This document shows positions 11,410 through 24,089 of a stretch of DNA of 64,000 nucleotides, piece by piece. The DNA comes from Pomphorhynchus laevis. Lineage: Eukaryota; Acanthocephala; Palaeacanthocephala; Echinorhynchida; Pomphorhynchidae. The notes beneath the pieces are model-generated. The model did no database searches. It saw nothing but the letters and a program-made list of their open reading frames with translations, and was not told the DNA's origin. The stretch's first letter is position 1. Every line of letters begins with the position of its first letter. A program made the translations under genes and the position numbers. Where the stretch lies: positions 149,985 through 213,984 of the forward strand of contig WNNJ02000375.1 in assembly GCA_012934845.2 (NCBI GenBank), in the 5' to 3' direction.

Positions 11410-14400
11410 GTAAAGAAACAATTATAGAAACAATTCTAAAGGAGCACTTCTAAAGGAACAATACTAAAGAAACGATTCTACAAGAACAATATTAATTGAA
11501 CAATTCTAATCGAACAATTTTAAAGGAACAATTCTAAAGCAACAATTCTATAGGAACGATTCAAGAAACAATTCAAAAAGAAAAATTATAAAGGAACAAT
11601 TCTAAAGAAAGGATTCTATAGGAACGATTCTAAAAGAACAATCCTAAAGAAACAGGTCTAAAGGAACAATTCTGAAGAAACGATTCTTAAGGCACAATTC
11701 TATAACAGCAATTTTAAAGGAACAATTCTAAACGAACAATTCTAAACGAACAATTCTAAACGAACAATTCTAAAGGAACAATTCTAAAGGAACAACTCTA
11801 AAGTAACAATTCTAAAGGAACAACTCTAAAGGAACAATTCTAAAGGAACAACTCTAAAGGAACAATTCTAAAGGAACAATTCTAAAGGAACAATTCTAAA
11901 GCAACAATTATAAAGAAAAAATTCTTGAGGAACAATTCTAAAGTAACAATTCTAAAGTTACAATTCTAAAGTAACAATTCTAAAGTTACAATTCTAAAGG
12001 AACAATTCTAAAGGATTAATTCTAAAGCAACAATTATAAAGAAAAAAATTCTTGAGGAACAATTCTAAAGAAACAATTCAAAAGGAACAATTCTAAAGAA
12101 ACAATTCTAAAGGAACATTTATTTCTAAAGAAACAATTCGAAAGAAACAATTCAAAAGGAACAATTCTAAAGAAACGATTCTAAAGTAGCAATTCTTTAG
12201 AAACAATTCTAAAGAAACAATTCAAAAGGAACAATTCTAAAGAAACGATTCTAAAGTAGCAATTCTAAAGAAACAATTCTAAAGAAACAATTCTAAATAA
12301 ACAATTCTAAAGGACCAATTCTGAAGAAACAGGTCTAAAGGACCAATTCAAAAGGAACAATTCTAAAGAAACGATTCTAAAGTAACAATTCTAAAGAAAC
12401 AATTCTAAAGGAACATTTATTTCTAAAGAAACAATTCGAAAGAAACAATTCAAAAGGAACAATTCTAAAGAAACGATTCTAAAGTAGCAATTCTTTAGAA
12501 ACAATTCTAAAGAAACAATTCAAAAGGAACAATTCTAAAGAAACGATTCTAAAGTAGCAATTCTAAAGAAACAATTCTAAAGAAACAATTCTAAATAAAC
12601 AATTCTAAAGGACCAATTCTGAAGAAACAGGTCTAAAGGACCAATTCAAAAGGAACAATTCTAAAGAAACGATTCTAAAGTAACAATTTGAAACAAACAA
12701 TTCTAAATAAACAATTCTAAAGGACCAATTCTGAAGAAACAGGTCTAAAGGACCAATTCAAAAGGAACAATTCTAAAGGAACATTTATTTCTAAAGAAAC
12801 AATTCGAAAGAAACAATTCAAAAGGAACAATTCTAAAGAAACGATTCTAAAGGAACATTTATTTCTAAAGAAACAATTCGAAAGAAACAATTCAAAAGGA
12901 ACAATTCTAAAGAAACGATTCTAAAGTAGCAATTCTTTAGAAACAATTCTAAAGAAACAATTCAAAAGGAACAATTCTAAAGAAACGATTCTAAAGTAGC
13001 AATTCTAAAGAAACAATTCTAAAGAAACAATTCTAAATAAACAATTCTAAAGGACCAATTCTGAAGAAACAGGTCTAAAGGACCAATTCAAAAGGAACAA
13101 TTCTAAAGAAACGATTCTAAAGTAACAATTTGAAACAAACAATTCTAAATAAACAATTCTAAAGGACCAATTCTGAAGAAACAGGTCTAAAGGACCAATT
13201 CAAAAGGAACAATTCTAAAGAAACGATTCTAAAGTAACAATTTGAAACAAACAATTCTAAAGCAACAATTCTAAAGGAGCAATTCTAATTGAACAATTCT
13301 AAAGCAACAATTATAAAGAAAAAAATTCTTGAGGAACAATTCTAAAGAAACAATTCAAAAGGAACAATTCTAAAGAAACAATTCTAAAGGAACATTTATT
13401 TCTAAAGAAACAATTCGAAAGAAACAATTCAAAAGGAACAATTCTAAAGAAACGATTCTAAAGTAGCAATTCTTTAGAAACAATTCTAAAGAAACAATTC
13501 AAAAGGAACAATTCTAAAGAAACGATTCTAAAGTAGCAATTCTAAAGAAACAATTCTAAAGAAACAATTCTAAAGAAACAATTCTAAAGAAACAATTCTA
13601 AAGAAACAATTCTAAAGAAACAATTCTAAAGGACCAATTCTGAAGGAACAGGTCTAAAGGACCAATTCAAAAGGAACAATTCTAAAGAAACAATTCTAAA
13701 GAAACAATTCTAAAGGACCAATTCTGAAGGAACAGGTCTAAAGGACCAATTCAAAAGGAACAATTCTAAAGGAACAATTCTAAAGAAACGATTCTAAAGT
13801 AACAATTTGAAACAAACAATTCTAAAGCAACAATTCTAAAGAAAAAAATCTTGAGAAAAAAGTCTAAAGGAACAATTCTAAAAGCACGATTCAAAGGCAA
13901 CAATTCTAAACGAGCAATTCTAAAGGAAAAATTCTAAAGAAACAATTTTAAAGAAACGATTCTACAAGAAGAATATTAATTGAACAATTTTGATTGAACA
14001 ATTCTAAAATAACAATTCTAAATGTACAATTCTAAAGAAACTATTGTATAGGAACAATTCTAAAGGTATAATTTAAAAGGAAAAGTTCTAAAAAAATTAT
14101 TCTAAAGCAGCAATTATAAAAAAAGTTTTTGAGGAACAATTCTAAAGGTACAATTCTATAACAACAATTCTAAAGGATCCATTCAAAAGGAACAATTTTA
14201 AAGAAACAATTCTAAAGGAACAATTCTAAAGAAACAATTCTAAAGAAACAATTCTAAAGAAACAATTCTAAAGGAGCAATTCTAATTGAACAATTCTAAA
14301 GCAACAATTCTAAAGAAAAAAATCTTGAGAAAAAAGTCTAAAGGAACAATTCTAAAAGCACGATTCAAAGGCAACAATTCTAAACGAGCAATTCTAAAGG

Positions 14401-15484
14401 AAAAATTCTAAAGAAACAATTTTAAAGAAACGATTCTACAAGAAGAATATTAATTGAACAATTTTGATTGAACAATTCTAAAATAACAATTCTAAATGTA
14501 CAATTCTAAAGAAACTATTGTATAGGAACAATTCTAAAGGTATAATTTAAAAGGAAAAGTTCTAAAAAAATTATTCTAAAGCAGCAATTATAAAAAAAGT
14601 TTTTGAGGAACAATTCTAAAGGTACAATTCTATAACAACAATTCTAAAGGATCCATTCAAAAGGAACAATTTTAAAGAAACAATTCTAAAGGAACAATTC
14701 TAAAGAAACAATTCTAAAGAAACAATTCTAAAGAAACAATTCTAAAGGAGCAATTCTAATTGAACAATTCTAAAGGAACAATTCTTACGGAATAATTCTA
14801 AAGGAACAATTCTTAAGGAAAAATTCTAAAGGAAAAATTCTATAGGCAGAATTCTATACGAACAATTCTAAAAAACAATTCCAAAGGAGCAATTCTAAAA
14901 GAACAATTATAAAGCAACAATTTTAAAAAACAATTCTAAAGAAACAATTCTTAAGCAACAATTCTAAAGGAACAATTCTAAAGGAACAATTCTAAAGGAG
15001 CAAGTCTAAAGGACCAATTCTGAAGAAACAGGTTTAAAGGAACAATTCTGAAGAAACGATTCTAAAGGAACAATTATAATGAAAGGATTCTAAAGGAACA
15101 ATTATAATGAAAGGATTCTAAAGGAACAATTATAATGAAAGGATTCTAAAGGAACAATTCTAAAGGAACAATTTTAAAGGCACAATTCTAAAGGAACAAT
15201 TCTAAAAACAAACAATTCTAAAGGAGCAATTCTAATTGAACAATTTTAAAGGAAAAATTCTATAGGCAGAATTCTATACGAACAATTCTAAAAATAATAA
15301 TTCTACAGTAACAATTTAAAATGAATAATTCTTAAGTAACAGTTCTAACCTAACAATTCATAAGGAGCAATTTTAAAGGAACAAAGCTAAAGCAACAATT
15401 CTAAAGGAGCAATTTTATAGAAACAATTATAAAAGAACAATTTTTAAGGAGCAATTTTAAATGAACTAGTCTAAAAGTACAGTT
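11410..15484. repeat. 14-bp minisatellite array, left block
   Basis: About 4.1 kb built from a 14-bp unit with consensus near AAGGAACAATTCTA and many single-base variants (AAGAAACAATTCTA, AAGTAACAATTCTA). Higher-order structure is plain: a ~460-bp block of variant units starts at 13827 and again at 14301 (offset 474), nearly identical. A block containing GGAACATTTATTTCTAAAG recurs from about 12110 to 13400. No open frames of interest. Function unknown; satellite or heterochromatic DNA is the simplest reading. Confidence 0.97.
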
Positions 15485-15920
15485 ACTGCCTTTGCTTTTT
15501 AGCCAATTCTCCAAAATCCATCATCCTACCACTACAACTTTCCTGGCCAACCATCCACATCCGCATTAAACTCCGCATTCTTCTCGTTACTTTTCGTCTC
15601 ATCGCAGTCGGCTCCCCATCGTTCATCAACTTTCCTTTCTTTGACGATACTCGCCTCATTTCGCTATCGCTGCGTTCCCGTCATACCCTCTTACTCCACG
15701 TTCCTAATTACTCCAACAACTACGGTCTCCGATCCTTCCTCGTCGCCGCCTCACTCGCCTGGAATCAACTCCCTCTCGACGTCCGCCGCGCCCCCTCCTT
15801 TATCACATTCAAACACCTCCTCCGTTCACACCTCCTCGACACATGATTTACATTTTTGTTTTGTTGTGGGCTTGTAAGCGTGCGCTGGCACGCATTTGTC
15901 ACGTTAAATAAATCTTTTTT
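15485..15920 (+). mobile_element. LINE A 3' fragment inside the minisatellite
   Basis: Matches the last ~430 bp of the LINE A copies at 19406-23395 and 49457-51800, including the C-terminal coding sequence (FITFKHLLR-type ending; here frame-shifted) and the 3'-terminal hairpin GCGTGCGCTGGCACGC at 15878-15893, followed by an A-rich tail. The array resumes at about 16140 after ~220 bp of other AT-rich sequence (15921-16139) in which I see no feature. Confidence 0.9.
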
Positions 15921-16139
15921 AAGTCGCTGTGTTAATGCAATGCTTACATAAAAAATGTAGACACATTGTTATTTACGGTGATGATTCATATATTTGTTAT
16001 CACGAATGGCAAAAATAAATGACAACCAAAAAATTATTTTGTTTTTTAATGATCAAAATAAATAAGTGCTGACTTTATTATTTTTAATTTCGGAAAAGTA
16101 AATAAAGCATTGACTGACATACGTTTATGTTCTCTCTGT

Positions 16140-16386
16140 TGTAGAATTGATTCTTTAGGAGCAGTTCTTTAGAATTGATTCTAAAGAATCAATTCTATAG
16201 AAACAATTCTATGGCAACAATTGTTAAGGCACAATTCTTTAGGAGCAATTCTAAAGGAAGTATTCTTAAAGTACAATTCTAAATAAACAATTCTAAAGAA
16301 ACTAATTCTAAATGAATTATCTTACAGGAATAATTCTAAAGGAGTAATATTGAAGGAACAATTCTTTAGGAACAATTCGTAAGGAA
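16140..16386. repeat. 14-bp minisatellite, short block
   Basis: Same unit as the main array, more diverged (GGAGCAATTCT, GGAACAATTCTTTA variants). It leads into an embedded LINE fragment. Confidence 0.9.
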
Positions 16387-16529
16387 TAACCGACCGAATA
16401 CCTCTGAAAAATCTAAAAAGATAACGTCGATGTATTTATCTGATTGGGGTCCTTATTGTATTTATCTGATTGTATTTATCTAATTTATTTTATTGCGGAC
16501 GTCAGTCCACAATTCACGGGCTGACAAGA
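16387..16529 (-). mobile_element. CR1-like LINE RT scrap embedded in minisatellite
   Basis: The stretch AAATCTAAAAAGATAACGTC and its flanks match, on the minus strand, the RT motif A region (VDVIFLDFSNALDRV) of the LINE at 54400-56170, and a later part matches CCACAATTCACGGGCTGA of the same LINE. A partly duplicated TATTTATCTGATT stretch lies between. A shorter version of the same scrap is at 23428-23512. Confidence 0.85.
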
Positions 16530-19405
16530 GAAACGATTCTAAAAGACCAATTCTTATTGAACAATTCCAATTGAACAATTCTAAAGGAACAATTCTAAAA
16601 AAAAATAATTATTAAGGAACAATATAAAGTAGCAATTCTAAAGCAACAATTCAAAAAAACAATTCTAAAGAAACAATTCTATAAGTACATTTCCAAAGGA
16701 ACAATTCTGAAGAAATGATTAAAAGGAACAATTCTAAAAACGATTTTAAAAGAACATGTCTAATTGAACAATTATAATTGAACAATTCTCAAGGAACAAT
16801 TCTCAAGGAACAATTCTAAAGGAACAATTTGAAACGAACAATTCTAAAGAAAAAAATCTTGAGAAAAAAGTCTAAAGGAACAATTCTAAAAGCACAATTC
16901 AAAGGCAACAATTCTAAAGGAGCAATTCTAAAGAAACAATTCTAAAGAAACGATTCTACAAGAAGAATATTAATTGAACAATTCTAAAGTAACAATTCAA
17001 AAGGTACAATTCTAAAGCAACAATGCTATAGGAACAATTCTAAAAGTACAATTTTAAAGGAAAAGTTCTAAAAAAATTATTCTAAAGCAGCAATTATAAA
17101 AACAATTCCAAAGGAGCAATTCTAAAAGTACATTTCCAAAGGCCAAATTCTGAAGAAACAGGTCTAAAGGAACAATTTTGAAGAAACGATTCTTAAGGAA
17201 CAATTAGAATGAAAGGATTTTTAAGGAACAATTCTAAAGGAAAAATTATAAAAGTACATTTCTTAAGGACCAATTCTAAAAAAAACAGTTCTAAAGGAAC
17301 AATTCTGAAGAAACGATTATTTAGGAACAATTCTAAAGGTACAATTCTAAAGTAACAATTCTAAAGGAACAATTCTAATGGAATAATTTGAAAGAATCAA
17401 TTCTAAATGAACAATTTGTAAGGAACAATTCTTAAAAAATAATTCTAAAGGAATAACTCTGAAAATACGATTCTAAATGAGCAATTCTAAAGGAATAATT
17501 CTAAAGGAATTTTTTTAAATGAACAATTCTAATGGGACAATTCGCAATTCTAAAGGAACTATTCTAAAAGTACAATTCTAAAAAACAATTTTAAAGGAAC
17601 AATTCTAAAGGAAAAGTTCTAAAGGATAAATTCTAAAGCAACAATTATAAAGGAACAATTCTAAATGAACAATTCTTGAAGAACAATTCTAAAGGAACAA
17701 TTCTAAAGGACCAATTCTGAATAAACAGGTCTAAAGGAACAATTCTGAAGAAACGGTTCTTAAGGCACAATTCTATAACAGCAATTTTAAAGGAACTTAC
17801 AAAAGAATTATAAAAGAATTATTTTACAGGAACAATTCTGAAGGAATAATATTGAAGGAACAATTCTAAAGGAACAATTCTAAAGAAACAATTCAAAAGG
17901 AACAATTCTAAAGAAACCATTCTAAAGTAGCAATTCTAAAGAAACAATTCTAAAGAAACAATTCTAAAGGACCAATTCTGAAGAAACAGGTCTAAAGGAC
18001 CAATTCAAAAGGAACAATTCTAAAGCAACAATTCTAAAGAAAAAAATCTTGAGAAAAAAGTCTAAAGGAACAATTCTAAAAGCACGATTCAAAGGCAACA
18101 ATTCTAAACGAGCAATTCTAAAGGAAAAATTCTAAAGAAACAATTTTAAAGAAACGATTCTACAAGAAGAATATTAATTGAACAATTTTGATTGAACAAT
18201 TCTAAAATAACAATTCTAAATGTACAATTCTAAAGAAACTATTGTATAGGAACAATTCTAAAGGTATAATTTAAAAGGAAAAGTTCTAAAAAAATTATTC
18301 TAAAGCAGCAATTATAAAAAAAGTTTTTGAGGAACAATTCTAAAGGTACAATTCTATAACAACAATTCTAAAGGATCCATTCAAAAGGAACAATTCTAAA
18401 GAAACAATTCAAAAGGAACAATTCTAAAGAAACAATTCTAAAGGAACATTTATTTCTAAAGAAACAATTCGAAAGAAACAATTCAAAAGGAACAATTCTA
18501 AAGAAACGATTCTAAAGTAGCAATTCTTTAGAAACAATTCTAAAGAAACAATTCAAAAGGAACAATTCTAAAGAAACGATTCTAAAGTAGCAATTCTAAA
18601 GAAACAATTCTAAAGAAACAATTCTAAAGAAACAATTCTAAAGAAACAATTCTAAAGAAACAATTCTAAAGAAACAATTCTAAAGAAACAATTCTAAAGG
18701 ACCAATTCTGAAGGAACAGGTCTAAAGGACCAATTCAAAAGGAACAATTCTAAAGAAACGATTCTAAAGTAACAATTTGAAACAAACAATTCTAAAGCAA
18801 CAATTCTAAAGAAAAAAATCTTAAGAAAAAAGTCTAAAGGAACAATTCTAAAAGCACGATTCAAAGGCAACAATTCTAAACGAGCAATTCTAAAGGAAAA
18901 ATTCTAAAGAAACAATTTTAAAGAAACGATTCTACAAGAAGAATATTAATTGAACAATTTTGATTGAACAATTCTAAAATAACAATTCTAAATGTACAAT
19001 TCTAAAGAAACTATTGTATAGGAACAATTCTAAAGGTATAATTTAAAAGGAAAAGTTCTAAAAAAATTATTCTAAAGCAGCAATTATAAAAAAAGTTTTT
19101 GAGGAACAATTCTAAAGGTACAATTCTATAACAACAATTCTAAAGGATCCATTCAAAAGGAACAATTTTAAAGAAACAATTCTAAAGGAACAATTCTAAA
19201 GAAACAATTCTAAAGAAACAATTCTAAAGAAACAATTCTAAAGGAGCAATTCTAATTGAACAATTCTAAAGGAACAATTCTTACGGAATAATTCTAAAGG
19301 AACAATTCTTAAGGAAAAATTCTAAAGGAAAAATTCTATAGGCAGAATTCTATACGAACAATTCTAAAAATTAATTCCAAAGGAGCAATTCTAAAAGAAC
19401 AATTA
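16530..19405. repeat. 14-bp minisatellite array, central block with higher-order repeats
   Basis: About 2.9 kb of the same unit. The ~460-bp higher-order block of the left array recurs at 18024 (partial) and 18797-19255 (almost complete), and 19256-19370 repeats 14757-14875. So long segments have been duplicated across the LINE A fragment at 15485-15920. LINE A starts directly at the right edge. Confidence 0.95.
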
Positions 19406-21227
19406 TACAAATGCGTGCCAGCGCACGCTTACATGACCACAACAAAACAAGACTGTGAATCAGGTGTCGAGAAGGTGTGAACGGAGGAGGTGTTTGAATG
19501 TGATAAAGGAGGGAGCGCGGCGGACGTCGAGAGGGAGTTGATTCCAGGCGAGTGAGGCGGCGAACGAGGAAGGATCGGAGACCGTAGTTGTTGGAGTAAT
19601 TAGGAACGTGGAGTAAGAGGGTATGACAGAAACTAAGCGATAGTGAGGAGGGGCGAGTATCGTCTAATAAAGGAAGGTTGATGAACGATGGGGAGCCGAC
19701 TGCGATGAGACGAAAAGTAACGAGAAGGCGGAGTTTGATGCGGATGTGGATGGTGGGCCAGGAGAGTTGGGCAAAATATGTGGATGTGTGGTCGAAGCGA
19801 CGGAGACGAAAGAGTACTCGAACGGCGGTGTTGATTATTCGTTGTAGGTGTAGGATGATGAATTTTGGAGAATTTACGTAAAGGCTAAGGCAGTAATCGA
19901 TTTTAGGGAAAAGAAGCGATGAAAGAAGAGACATACAAGAACGGAAGTCGATAAGGGGACGGATACGGCGGATGTCACGGAGAATTAAGTTAGACGAGCG
20001 GACCTTGTCACGGACGAAGGGTTTAAGGGAAAGGTGATCATCGAAATGGAAGCCTAAGAAAGTGAGATTGTGGACTATAGGAATGATCGATGAGGCAAAA
20101 GATACAATGGGAGGAGATATGTTTGGTTTACGGGGAAGGATCCACATTATTTTGGACTTTTCGGGGTTTAGAACGAGATGGAGATTGGAGAGACGTTTGT
20201 AGATAGAAGAAAGACAGTTGGAGGCAGAAATGCCGATATCGTGTATGCGATGTGCGGGTGCATGCGCATAGATTAGAATGTCATCGGCGTATTGCATGAC
20301 CTTAAAGAAGTAAGGTTTGATAAACGGAGATAGATCGCCAAGCAGAAGAGAGAAAAGCAGGGGACCTAGGACTGAACCTTGTGGGACACCGCAAAAAATA
20401 GGGATGGGAGGGGAGGATGATGAATTAGAACAGACGCGAAAGGAACGGTCAGATAGATATGAGGCGAACCATGCTACGGAGGAGGAAGAAAAGCCGTAAT
20501 CATAACGAAGGCGAGAAAGGAGGACGGAGTGGTCGACAATGTCGAATGCGGAGGAGAGGTCGAGGGAGATGAGAACACTATATAGAGCCTTGTCTCGAGA
20601 AATGAGTAAGTCGTTGTACACTTTTATGCATGCAATTTCTGTCGAGTGATTAGATCGGAAAGCGGATTGGAAAGGAGGGTACAGATTGGATGAGGAGAGA
20701 TAAGCGTTGATTTGTATTAAGATGAGGCGTTCTAAGAGCTTAGAAAGAGTAGGAAGTAGTGAAATGGGGCGATAGCTAGAAGGAAGGGAGGGGTCGAGCG
20801 ATTGTTTCTTAAGGAGGGGACGAACGATTGCGGATTTCCAGTGTGAAGGAAAGATACGACTGCGGATGGACGAGGGGATCGGCGGGTGAGGTTTTGTTGG
20901 GCAAGAACATGAGGACAGATGATACTTCTGTAGGTGAGACAGGGAGAAGATGAACGAGTTCAGGAAGGGTGAGGCTAGGCGGGGCAGAGTGGGATAGGAT
21001 GGAGACCGGGGTGTGAGAGAGCAGCGTGGATACTTTAGTCTGGAGAAATGACGAATAATCATTAGCATTGATGTTGCACGGCGTAGAGGAACGAGCCAGG
21101 ATTGAGTTAAAAGTATGCCAGAGAGTCTTAGAGTTGAATGAAGTGATGATTTTATGCTGCCAGAAGGAGTTGCATTTGGTACGTAGTAGGTTGAGATGAG
21201 ACTGGCGAAGAGCAAGATAGGAATCAC
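19371..21227 (-). pseudogene. LINE A ORF2, reverse transcriptase domain
   Basis: A 618-codon frame with a clear CR1/L2-type RT: SSYRPISLLPTLSKLLERL, FQSAFRSNHSTEIA, SLDLSSAFDIVDHSVLLSRL (motif A), CGVPQGSVLGPLLFSLLL (motif B), VMQYADDILIYAHA (motif C, YADD), then LNPEKSKIM and LGFHFDDHL. Compared with paralogues, the last ~50 codons are frame-shifted near 19560, so the natural ending (FITFKHLLRSHLLDT in the 61.2 kb copy) is lost and translation runs past the element's 3' edge. Together with the stop at 21319 this makes the copy defective. Confidence 0.88.
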
Positions 21228-21318
21228 GGAAAGACGGAGTTATCGAGCGGAAATCACGTCTGAGAGAGCTGTGATAGACTCGAAAAGCATGGCGGAGTCG
21301 ACGCTTTGAGAATAGACA

Positions 21319-22290
21319 TTAGATGTCAAACCATGGGGCACGGTGCAAGTGACGGTGTGGGTGAGACTTGAAGGGCAAGAGAATATCGAGAGTGGATGTG
21401 AGTTCAGAGTCGAAAAGAAAGGCGAGATCGTGAGGAGATGAATATGTTATTGTGGGTAATGATAGAGACGATTTGAGTAAGGCAGAGCGGAGAAGGGAGA
21501 GGTCAAGATTTCTCCAAGGGCGACGTAGGATTGTAGGTGTGTGAGGAGGGGTGTGGTTGCGAGTGAGATCAAGGGTGATAAGAAAGTGATCGGATAGACC
21601 AGGATCAGAGATGGACAGTGAGGTGTAGGCAGCAAAATGATCGGGGACAGCGATGATGTCGAGTGCCCCACCAAGTATATGTGTGGGGGCAGTGGAGATT
21701 AGTTTGTAATTGTAGTTGGATAGAATGTTGATGAAGCGGATGGAATCTGTGGAAGAGGGGCGGTCTAGGCGGATATTGAAGTCGCCTAGAACGAGTGAAG
21801 GGATTGAGGACAAAGAACAATGAGAAAGGAGGTCAGCGAGTTCGGTAAAAAATAAGGCTGTAGGAGCTGATGAACCGGGACGGTATACAATGGCGAGATC
21901 TAGAGTGACCAAGTTAGAATAACGACAAGTGAGCAATTCAAAAGAGCAAGGACTGAAAGGGGGATTGATTTTGCGAAGAGACGCTGGGTGACGCGCGAAT
22001 GCGACGATGCCGCCATGATTAGAGGATTTAGAAGGGTATGAGCTGAGAAGGCGGGCTGATTCGACTAGGGAGCAACCGGCAGAGAGCAGACGGCGAATGG
22101 AAAGGTCGTCGGAATCTGAGTGCCAGGATTCGGTGAGGCAGAAGAGATCGATGGATTGCTTGGTGAATACGTTGAGGATAAGATCGGATTTATTGAGAAT
22201 AGATCTAGTGTTGAGGAGACCGAGGCGGAAACCGTGTGCTGTGGCGAAAGAGTATAGTGGAGAAGACACATAGGAGAGATGGAGCGCCAT
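21319..22290 (-). CDS. LINE A ORF2, AP endonuclease domain
   Basis: A 323-codon frame starting MALHLSYVSSPLYSFATAHG. Endonuclease landmarks: LGLLNTRSILNKSDLI (24-39), FCLTESWHSDSDD (about 50-62, catalytic E), the SLVLGDFNIRLD block (about 164-176, catalytic D and N) and LSDHFLITLDL (about 243-253, D-H pair). It ends at a stop after APWFDI, upstream of the RT, so ORF2 is broken here. The start overlaps the end of the ORF1 frame, a usual bicistronic arrangement. The role is first-strand nicking of target DNA. Confidence 0.85.
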   Translation of the reverse strand: MALHLSYVSSPLYSFATAHGFRLGLLNTRSILNKSDLILNVFTKQSIDLFCLTESWHSDSDDLSIRRLLSAGCSLVESARLLSSYPSKSSNHGGIVAFARHPASLRKINPPFSPCSFELLTCRYSNLVTLDLAIVYRPGSSAPTALFFTELADLLSHCSLSSIPSLVLGDFNIRLDRPSSTDSIRFINILSNYNYKLISTAPTHILGGALDIIAVPDHFAAYTSLSISDPGLSDHFLITLDLTRNHTPPHTPTILRRPWRNLDLSLLRSALLKSSLSLPTITYSSPHDLAFLFDSELTSTLDILLPFKSHPHRHLHRAPWFDI

Positions 22291-22299
22291 CGAATTTTT

Positions 22300-23278
22300 G
22301 GACGGGTGTGGACAACTTGAAAATTTCCGTCAATGTTTCGGATGGAGAGTGATGTTTCGCCGTTTTCCTCACGACGGCGTTTTTCGATGCGGGCTGAAGA
22401 GATTTGAGCGATTTCAGAAGGGGCGCGATCGGGGAAAATTCGAGTGGTTGAAGATGACATGAGTTTGAATCGTTGAGAGAGGACAGAAGACGCGTGAGAG
22501 CGATGCTTGAAAACAATTTTTAGGAGAGGGGGCTGGGAAGGATTAGATTGAGAAGATTTGTTTAGACGGATGAATGCGACAGGAGAAATGTCCTTGAAAA
22601 AGGATGGTTTATCCGCAGGAACAATAGACGAGAGGATGGATCTGAAGGCGGAAACATCGTGGTCCAGACTTTCTTGTGGAGATAAAGAGTTAGAAGGCGT
22701 GATATTAGTAACAATGACGCAACGATCGCTAGAAGCAAAGCGCTTCCGTAAAGGAGGACGACTGACGTGAGTAGGTGAGATCACGATAGAAGAGCTGTCG
22801 GTTGATGATTTGGAGGGATTTGGTTTGACGACGGGAAACATAGAGGATAATGATAATAAAGAGGGTGGCAACCGATGCGAGGAAAGGTTATGAGTGGAAG
22901 GATAGTGGAGGTTGGTGGAGGTGATTTTGATTGACGGATGCAAGTTATTGAGAAACGAGACGGAAGGACGGGACGTGGGGTGTCGGGGAGTGAAGATGAC
23001 ATGGAATGGGAAGTGTATAAGGTGGCAGGGTCGGTGTGTGTAGAAAGGACATTAGAAACGACGGGGGTAGTTTGAGTTGACGTGTTGGATGTTGATATGT
23101 GCTTATTGGAAAGGTTGCATATTAGTTTGTTGGCACAAAAACCACATACAAAGTCTTCTTTAGCCTTATTCTTGTCGCAGGTGATTGTTGTCCAGACGCT
23201 GCAGTCGTGTATCGAGCACTGTACTTGCAGTTGTCCATAGTTGATGTCGGTCTTAGTTATTTTCTTACGTCCTCCCAT
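22300..23278 (-). CDS. LINE A ORF1 (N-terminal Cys-rich region, then RNA-binding-type region)
   Basis: Two overlapping open stretches. The first (22781-23278) starts MGGRKKITKTDINYGQLQVQ and contains a Cys/His cluster, CSIHDCSVWTTITC...FVCGFCANKLIC, reminiscent of a PHD-type zinc finger, then a Ser/Thr/Pro-rich segment. The second (22065-22943) continues with Ser/Pro-rich sequence, then CVIVTNITPS and a KIVFKHRSHASSVL region that resembles the nucleic-acid-binding part of LINE ORF1. The frame change between them lies where they overlap. The role by family is RNA chaperone in the retrotransposition particle. PHD-like assignment is inference from cysteine spacing only. Confidence 0.6.
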
Positions 23279-23395
23279 AAACGATGGTTTCCGTCGATTG
23301 TTGTCGTCGATGGTTGTCGTCGATGTATACTTTGTAATTTGCTAGAACAGTTATAAATTTTCTTGATATTGTCTTGATATGAAATTTTCAATAAT

Positions 23396-24085
23396 ATTAA
23401 AGGAACAATTCTTTAGGTACAATTCGTTGAAAACAATCGACCGAATGCCTCTGAAAAATCTAAAAAGATAACGTCGACGTATTTATCTGAGCAATTCATG
23501 GGCAGCAAGAGAAACGATTCTAAAAGTACAATTCTTATTTAACAATTCTAATTGAACAATTCTAAAGGAACAATTCTAAAGCAACAATTCTAAAAAACAA
23601 TTCAAAAGGAACAATTCTATGGGAACAATTATAAAGTAACAATTCTAAAGGAACAATTCTACAGCAACAATTCTAAAAAAACAATATTGAAGAAACGATT
23701 CTAAAGGAGCAATACTAAAGAAACATTTCTTAAAGTACATTTCTAAAGGAACAATTCTGAAGAAGCAATTCTAAAGGAACAATTCTAAAGGAATAATTCT
23801 GAAGAAACGATTATAAAGGAACAATTCTAAAAACGATTCTAAAAGAACATTCTAAAAACGATTCTAATTGAACAATTCTAAAGCAACAATTCTAAAAAGC
23901 AATTCTAAAGGAGCAATTCTAAAGTAACAATTCTCAAGCAACAATTCTTAAGCAACAATTCTTACAAAAAACAATTCTAAATGAATAATTCTAAAGGAAC
24001 AATTCTAACGGAACAATTCTAAAGGAACAATTCTAAAAGAACAATTCTAAAGGAACAATTCTTAAAGTACATTTCCAAAGGACCA
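23396..24085. repeat. 14-bp minisatellite, right block, with LINE scrap
   Basis: The same 14-bp unit resumes to the right of LINE A. At 23428-23512 it contains the same CR1-like RT scrap found at 16387-16529 (AAATCTAAAAAGATAACGTC), in the same orientation and with similar flanking units, so this edge and the 16.4 kb edge derive from one duplicated segment. Confidence 0.93.
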
Positions 24086-24089
24086 ATAT

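Larger units (their letters stand above)
19406..23395 (-). mobile_element. LINE A: near full-length CR1/L2-like LINE inserted in the minisatellite
   Basis: Minus-strand element of about 4 kb. It comprises a 5' UTR with TTGTCGTCGATG repeats (about 23290-23320), an ORF1 region (22300-23278), an AP endonuclease and RT in ORF2, and a 3' end with hairpin GCGTGC-CAGC-GCACGC at 19413-19428. Minisatellite lies on both sides, so it inserted into a pre-existing array. Related partial copies are at 15485-15920, 49457-51800 and 61125-61866. GC content is visibly higher than the surroundings. ORF2 is interrupted, so this copy is not autonomous now. Confidence 0.92.

Noticed and set aside
11410-19405. Regular short repeats could suggest a CRISPR array.
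   Set aside because: Units are contiguous 14-bp variants without unique spacers, in a eukaryotic retroelement context; it is a minisatellite.
19678-20499. Plus-strand frames of 60-67 codons rich in Arg.
   Set aside because: Antisense of the LINE A RT.
11410-24085. GAACAATTC in each unit as a heat-shock element (GAAnnTTC).
   Set aside because: Spacing between GAA and TTC is three bases, not two, and nothing else supports regulation.
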